Assembly (NCBI GenBank): GCA_024811115.1
Contig: JAKOGH010000654.1
Location: forward strand, 1-64,000
DNA from: Terana coerulea
Lineage: Eukaryota; Basidiomycota; Agaricomycetes; Polyporales; Phanerochaetaceae
Length of the DNA stretch: 64,000 nt
Direction: 5' to 3'
Below, piece by piece: positions 57,585-64,000 of the stretch. Each line of letters starts with the position of its first letter. Within the stretch, counting starts at the first letter, position 1. The notes under the pieces were generated by a model. The model had not been told where the DNA came from. It made no database searches and was given only the letters and a program-made list of their open reading frames with translations. The position numbers were made by a program, and so were the translations under genes.

Positions 57585-59010
57585 CCCGCCCCGGCGCACC
57601 AAAAACCTGGACCGCATGATTTTTCGACCTTTCCAAACCGGCTCTGTTCGACGCTTTGGCTCGCTGCTGGATCTGGCTTCGCCCTTCTGCCCTTGTTCGC
57701 CCTGTTTGGACACCCGTGTTTGACACGTACGGAAGACACCACCCCCACCTCACCCGCCTGAAACCCGCACCCACACAAGACAACACAACACTCCTTGCCT
57801 TCCATCTCGCCCCGTTCTCGCCTCAACTGCCCGCACTCTCCTTTCCGTCGTTTCCATCACACCAAGCATCTTATATATCCGCACACCCGTCCCCGCTCGC
57901 CTGACACGCATACTTGCCGCTCTGCACGCAATATCTAACCTAGAAGTTTCCTGGTTTCTGTCTGTGTTTTTCTCTTTGCTGCTCCGGTGTTCTCTGTACG
58001 TGGTGTGGAGTCGTCTCGTATACTTAGAGGATGGAGATTCTTGTACACGCTACGGTGAAAACATGCATCGCATTCCTGGACTGTACACTATACGCTGGCG
58101 TGATCGCGGAGTGAGACTTTGCTATGCAGTATTGAGTGGGGTGAGTTTCTTGGCGTAATCTGTTGAGCTTGGAGCTGCTTGGAGGCGAGTGCTGGGCCGA
58201 GGGCGCTTCGCCACCCTCCTCCCGCCATCCTCGGCGACACCACATACTATTACATGCAAGTACGAGTCCAGCTCTGCCCTTGCTCAACGCACACCCCCGT
58301 CGCGCTCGACTCGGCACGCTGGGAAGATCGATGGCGTCGTTGCACCCCCATCGAACACGGCTAGCGACAAGGCACGGCGGCAGGCGAAGCCGGGAATGCG
58401 CAGGGCGCGAACGGGAAGAAGGTTCGGGGTGCGTCGCGCCCCTGCGACTCCGAGCTTATTCGACGGCTGCGCTCAGTGGCCTGCGCCGATGTGCTGATGC
58501 GCACATGCCCGGGTTGCAAACAACCTTGCATGCTGGGGGAGAATGGTGAGTAGTAAGTTAGCAGGTAGTGCATATTGGACGGGATGGCTGATGGGACGTG
58601 GCAGGCGGGCAGACAAGCGTGGTGCCTGCCGCATTCGTGTTAAGCTTTCCGACTGGGCACGCACGGTGCGTTCGTTGTGCATGTTGTCTTGATGGGACTT
58701 TGCGGTGCTGACGCGTGGGCGTGGGGGCAGGATGAGGCCCAGTGGGAATCAACAATGCCCGGGGCTGCCAAGAACTAACCAAAACTGCCAGTGCAGATGA
58801 GGCACGCTGGAAGCAGATAAACTGAGAAAAAGCAGATGGTAGACGCCCAGAGGAACTGCTCGCCTATGCCCTCGTCTGATACTGGTCTGACCTGACCTGA
58901 CCTCGTCTGCCGGCGCATGCGCAGGGATGCTTGCGTCCGGTCTGTATCTATTTCTGGCCCACCCCAATCCCCGTTCCATATTGGTATTGGTATTTTATAA
59001 TTCAATTGAT
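57585..59010. other. Spacer right of the Ecl1-like gene
   Basis: Pyrimidine- and CA-rich sequence with a TATATA word near 57871-57876 and several short open frames, none with a domain. It may include the Ecl1-like 3' region and an unseen non-coding transcript. Confidence 0.4.
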
Positions 59011-59289
59011 TTATTGCTGCCAAATCCAGACATGACTACATAAATCTACACAAAATCCCACAGGCTGCCTCCAAACAGACTTAGCACGATGGTTGCCCCG
59101 CGAAACGCAACACTACAGCGGAATATTGCGTAAGCGGGTTGAAATATGAGAAGGGTGTACGGACTTACCAATTTCAGTGGGTATATGCGCAACAAGATGG
59201 CCCTATTTAGCACAAATCAGCAAGTTAGTACTACTTCCGTGAATTGTAGCTGACCGAGCTCGCACATACCATACAGAGATCGATGGCAT
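59011..59289 (-). CDS. Candidate small spliced gene, 51 aa
   Basis: On the minus strand three exons (59270-59289, 59169-59202, 59011-59112) are separated by well-formed GT-AG introns: 67 nt with GTATGT donor and CTAAC branch-like site, and 56 nt with GTAAGT donor. They join in phase to MPSISVWAILLRIYPLKL followed by a Cys- and Trp-containing 33-residue tail. A TATA box lies about 110 nt upstream, followed by a pyrimidine-rich leader, and AATAAA overlaps the stop. If the 34-nt middle exon is skipped, the same start reads into a hydrophobic 28-residue peptide ending SLFGGSLWDFV. I recognise neither product. It could also be a spliced non-coding RNA. Confidence 0.4.
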
Positions 59290-59396
59290 TATGAGCCTTG
59301 TAGGGAAGGGACGGGCACAGACGCGGGGGTGAGAGCGGCGGAAAGATGGAGGGAAAGGACAAGGGGCGGGAAGTTGGGGAACGGAGGGCAGGGTGG

Positions 59397-59407
59397 TTTA
59401 TATATGG
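59397..59407 (-). promoter_or_regulatory. TATA box of the candidate small gene
   Basis: The minus strand reads CCATATATAAA, followed by about 100 nt of C/T-rich leader to the ATG at 59289. It is one of the clearest TATA boxes in the window. Confidence 0.5.
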
Positions 59408-62400
59408 CGCGAAAGCGTCGGAAGGGGCCGAAAACCTTTGACGTCATAGCACCTTGCGCGCAGGGTGTGCAGCACGCAGCACGCTAGGGAGAGTGACAAG
59501 TGTGTGTGTTGTGTTGGACGCGACGACGCAACACGATGTTGCGCACTGTGTCGACGCGTCGCGGCGCAACGCGTTAGCAAACTAGCGCTGGAGAATGCAC
59601 TTACATAAGCTTCGGCAAGACTCGGCAGACCAGTTTGGCCAGAGCGGAGCATCCTGGAGCAGATGAGAATCTGCCTGGCAGACCGGAGCATTGCTCGGCA
59701 GCCCTGAGCATTGTCGATCTTCACTGGGGATGAGGATGGGCTGGGCAGGTCGGCGGGGTGCAGTGTGCGTGTACAGAATAGCTGAGTGGCGTGCATGGTT
59801 TCACCAGTCAGCTTTGCACGCCGTGACCTGATTCAATATGGCGGATTTGACTTTCCTCCTGCGCGGTATGGACCTTGTGCACTTCTCTCATAAAGTATGC
59901 GAATATTCAACAGAACGAATGGCGGCGATACCGGGCCCCTCTCGCGTCGACGTCACCGTAGAAAACAGCGACCTACCCCGCAAGGCCTCATCTCCACCTT
60001 CCAGGCATCCGCACTTCACATACTCGCGCTTTCCAGTGTTCCACAACCTTCTCGAACGCGCTGTGCCTCGCCCCGTGGACGACTCGCCTGCCCAGCCCCG
60101 TCCGAGAAACCTGCCAAGCCACGCGCTAGGTCAGGCAAGGCGGTCCAGCACAGAGGAGACGGCAGCTCGCCTCCCAATCTCTGCCCGCCCGCCCGTCGCC
60201 TCCTCCTCCTCCTGCAGAGTGAGCGACACCGCTGCGGGTCCCGTGCCCACCGGGTCTCGCAAGCCATGGTGCTTGGCGGATTCAGAGCCCCTGCGCGATC
60301 GCTCAAGGGCCAAGAGCCAATCGCCATCAGCCCCCAGCTCACCCACGCCCGGCCGCCTGCCATTCAATGGCAAGCCCTGGCGAATCATTCATTTCGTGCG
60401 TCCGTTAAACTCGCACCCGCACTAAACCGAAAACATATCGACGGCCTAAATTGCGACTCAATGCGTGGCGCTGATGAGATGCGACAGGCGTTCTGGGTAT
60501 CGTGTCCGTCCGACGACCCGGCAGGCCGACAGACCGCGGCATGTGCGCCCCAGACGCGCGTGCGGGTTGGCTCGCTCGCGCGTCGCGGCGCAGGTGCCAG
60601 GCATGCAAGCACGGCGAGACGCTGCCCGCGTGCGTGTGCAGGCGGCGGGAGCGCTGGTCCCGAGCGCGCCTGCACCGCTGTGAGCCTCGCGCCCGGCGGG
60701 CTGCGGGGGCACCGCAAGGACTCTGCGCGCGTGCGAAGGCGGGCCCAGCAGGCATGCCGCACCCTCGTACGTTCACCGCCCTCTTCCTCTTCTCCTCAAT
60801 CCGATCCGTCCTCCATTCTCGGCCCTCCGACGCGCTGGGCACAGTATCCACCCTCCCACCTCCCCTCCACCCGTGCTGTGCCTCCCAGCGCGAAACCCAT
60901 AAAAAATTTTTCAGTGTTTTAGGTTTGGTTGGGCTTTAGCTAAGATCGCAGGGCCAGATGCGCTGCGCGACGTCACGCCACGCGCCGCCGGTAGGCAATC
61001 TGCGGTGTGCGACTGCAGGGGCAGGCTTCGCGGGGCGGCCGACGGTCACCGTGGCGGCGGAGCGAGGCGCAAGCCTGGGCGTGTTTCAGCGAGCGGCGCG
61101 CGTTGTGCAGGGACGGAGGCCGCTGGGACGTCCGACGTGTTGTGCTGACGAAAATAGCGGAGGGAAAGGGTGGATGGCGCAGTCGCGAACGCGGAAGGGT
61201 CGCGGTGGAGGAGAGACATGGTCGGGATGACGACGGGTGTCGGGCGGGCGCGCCAACGAGCGTACGCGCCGTTTCAACCTCCAAACCTCCACAGCCGACG
61301 TGTTGTACGTGTGCATCGAGTGAGCAGAGGCACTTCAGCGCGCGGGCGGCCGCCGGCCCTCTGTCGCAAAATTGAAACCTGACAAAAATGGCGAATCGCC
61401 CGCGCCGAGCCTGCGCACACAAACGAAGCAGCCCGCCGCGCCGCGCCACCCAATCGCGTCGCCCCATCGTGGCCGCATCTCCATTTCGTGCGGGCACAGC
61501 ATCGACGCACCCCGGTGCTACGGGCTTTCATCTCGGCGTCCTAGCGTCACGGTCCCCCGTCGCCAACTACACGGTCGTCGCTGCGCGCGTGCGCGTGACA
61601 TTGGGCAGACGCGGGCGAACGCGGGGCGCCTGCCCTCCCGCCTCCGGAGCCCGCCCGCCCGCTGGCCAGAAAAGTCCCCGACGCTGGCCAGGCACCGTCC
61701 ACCCGCACCGACTCGCGCTGACGCGCCACGCTCGCCGCAAGCGCGCGTCCCGCGCAGACATCATCCGCGTTGGACGCCTGTAATTGGCCTGTAACGCCGG
61801 CAGCCACCAGGCCCTTCCCTGCGCCGTGCCCGCCCATTGACTTGCGCACAAGGTTCGCGTTTAGGTTCAGGGCGTGTCAGGTTCGCTGCGCTGAAGGATG
61901 CATGCATGCATGCAGAGGCTCGCGGCAGAACATCAGCGTACGCGCGCTGGCAAGGTGTGTGGGATCCCTCGACGAGTAAACCGTTGAAGCTGAGTTTGCG
62001 AAGCCGCCTGGCCGTCCAGCTATCCAGCTCTCAAGAAGATCCGTCGCGTCTGTATAGTGTTTAACGCGGGCGAAGGCTTGTCCAGGAGGGGTCCGACCAG
62101 GGTCTCGCGTGCCGTGCCCCGCGGCGTCTCCCTCAGGCAGCCTTCTGCAGGCGCGTTTGCTCTCTCTCTGTCTCTTCGGACCTTTTGTCCTCTTGTCATG
62201 CTCTGCTGATTGCGTTTACGGAACAGTGGGCGAGGACCGGGGCTTTCCAGAAAGGCGGCGCACCGCGCACGCCGCAAGCCCCGTCCCGCACGCGCGCCCA
62301 GTCTGTGCCGCCCGCCCTTCGCCCGCTGCAGTGCAGGGCCGCGCTGCCACATGTGGCCCCCGGCCCTGAAGCCGCGCGCACGCCATATCGCAGAAGAGCG

Positions 62401-64000
62401 CAGAAAGTCTCCTGTCTCCCGACAGGGCGTCGCGTTCGTGACTTCCTGGCTTCCTGCAGCTCACTCTCGTTCTGCATGGCTAGTGAGACACGGAATGCGG
62501 GGCGACAGGCACGGCGCGCGTGGCCCGATCGCCAACTCTATTCGTCTAAGTTAATTCATGCTTGTCTCTGCGCCTGAGCCAGTGTCGCCACTGTCTAGCA
62601 CGATATCTGCGCGGACGCTAACCTTCTGGGGGATGACCTCCCTGAACAACACGAAGGGCTGGCTCCGTTCCGGGTAGCGTCGCTGCACTTCAATTCAGGC
62701 CGTGCAAATCAGGACCGTAAGCGTGGCTGTCTGCGCCGATCCGCGCTAGCGTCGGTCAGAGGACAGCCAAAGGATATGCATTGCTTGCTCGTCCAGAAGA
62801 TACTCAGAGGAGACACGGCGGCGAGGGCTCGCGTTTCGGCGCGCACTTCCGCGCGGGGCCGGCACCGTCTGTTGTGCCGGTTCCCACTGCATCCTTCCAG
62901 GCTTCCTTGAAGACCATCGTATACGAAGTCTTCCTGTTGCTTGGTTCATCTAACAAAGCTCAAGATACGAAGTGAAAAAAGTGCTGTTGCGTTGCCACCA
63001 AACGACAGATGCACTTCGTGTTCACTGGTGACTGCACCCGCCCCTCCTCCCTCCTTCGCCCTTCTCTCCGCTCTCCGCCGCCAGCAGAACGCAGCAGAAC
63101 GTTCCATCGCACACAACCCCAGCGCGTCCGCCAAGGCGGCCCAGCCGAGGCGTCGCACACCCCTCCCGCCGTCTCCCACGCCCTCCAAGAGCGGCTTAGC
63201 GCACCCTGGCTTCTGACTCTAAACACTTGCCTCTTCGGGGCGGCGCCACCCGCACAGAGGCGCGCGCCGCTGGCGTGACCCGCAGCGCGCACGTGGGCGG
63301 AGGCAAACCTTGTTCCCGAAGCGGCAGCACCAGTGCGCGCGGGGTCGACTACAGAGACGGGGCAGCGCTGTGCCTTGGGGAAAATTAATAAAATTGTCGT
63401 GACGGTGCGCGGGAGGGCGCACTCGTCTGGGGATCCCGTGGGGAAGCACCGAGACTCCAGATCGGACGGCGGGGGCGTGACAATCGTAGAATAATATTGT
63501 CGAGCAGAAAATAAATAAACATTGATCGAGGAGGCGCTTGTGTGTCTCTGCCGCTTTGGAATATGGATGCAGCGGGCGCCTGGGCGAGAACAATGGGCTG
63601 AGCGTATTTGGTGGCGTCGACGCGGAAAAGGGCCAGGGACTCGGAGCGGTGAAGTTTTGGCGAAGCAGGTTGCGAGGAGGGCACGAGGCCACTGAACGGC
63701 GGGCGCGGCGGCTCCCTATTTAGCAACCTCCCAGGGTCGGGCGACTGATACTTACTGACCTGCGCGTCGGCGGGCGACCGCGACATGACGCGAGCGTGAC
63801 TGTAGCGCGCGGCAGCGAGCCTCGGCGCCCGGACATGACGGACTGCGGCATCCAGGGTAGAGCCAGACAGCACGCTTCTCGCGAGAGAAACAAGTCTCAC
63901 CTTACTATAATCCTCAACAGTCAATACACACTCGCTGACCGAGCGGCGTGACTACACCGACTGTACGCTCTCGTCGACACTGCGTCAGCCCGCCGGCGAG
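59408..64000. other. GC-rich right end without a supported gene
   Basis: Long open frames occur on both strands, as expected from GC-rich sequence. They are Arg/Pro/Ala-rich, overlap each other and carry no domain. The plus frame 59838-60425 is the least unlikely but has no splice or family support. AATAAA-like words occur near 63386-63392 and 63509-63516. A GEDYSK-like exon end with a GTGAG donor may sit at the minus edge near 63903-63930. Confidence 0.4.

Noticed and set aside
59838..60922. Two long overlapping plus frames (195 and 341 residues)
   Set aside because: They overlap in different frames, lack domains and follow base composition; neither has splice or homology support.

Overview
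The window is nuclear DNA of a filamentous fungus, most likely a basidiomycete (Agaricomycotina). The basis is dense genes cut by many short GT-AG introns (mostly 49-67 nt where I resolved both ends) and fungal families: Zn2Cys6 regulators, Shr3, an Ecl1-type zinc protein, Msc2 and Rho3. There is no bacterial-type operon, no CRISPR array, and I found no rRNA or tRNA gene.

Layout. 1-6545: a decayed Ty3/gypsy chromovirus on the minus strand; its 3' LTR is cut by the window start. 6546-7228: AT-rich spacer. 7.2-13.3 kb: CNOT9/Caf40, a divergent coiled-coil/PH protein, and an Msc2-type zinc transporter. 13.6-29.3 kb: two paralogous Zn2Cys6 regulators (13631-16934 minus; 25831-29303 plus) that point away from each other around a block of three minus-strand genes: a coiled-coil protein, a CUE/CCCH/DUF1771/SMR protein, and Tsr4/PDCD2. 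29.7-43.6 kb: Rho3, a PQ-loop membrane protein, an iron-sulfur L-serine dehydratase, a SET protein sharing a divergent promoter with it, and a PX-PH-RhoGAP (Bem3-like) protein. 44.8-64 kb: visibly GC-richer sequence with Shr3, a second SET methyltransferase carrying a 4.0-kb intron, and an Ecl1-like gene with two frame slips. After 57.6 kb I see no clear gene except one candidate small spliced gene near 59 kb.

The genes do not form one pathway. They cover mRNA turnover (CNOT9, SMR protein), ribosome assembly (Tsr4), zinc (Msc2, Ecl1-like), polarity GTPase control (Rho3, RhoGAP), permease export (Shr3), serine catabolism and protein methylation. The most notable signals are splicing ones: three microexons (12, 9 and 13 nt) in three different genes, one of which encodes four residues inside the DNA-binding zinc cluster of a regulator and is in frame if skipped; a probable GC-AG intron at the matching site of the paralogue; and a jump in intron length at about 44.8 kb. 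I did not find a convincing new multi-gene system.
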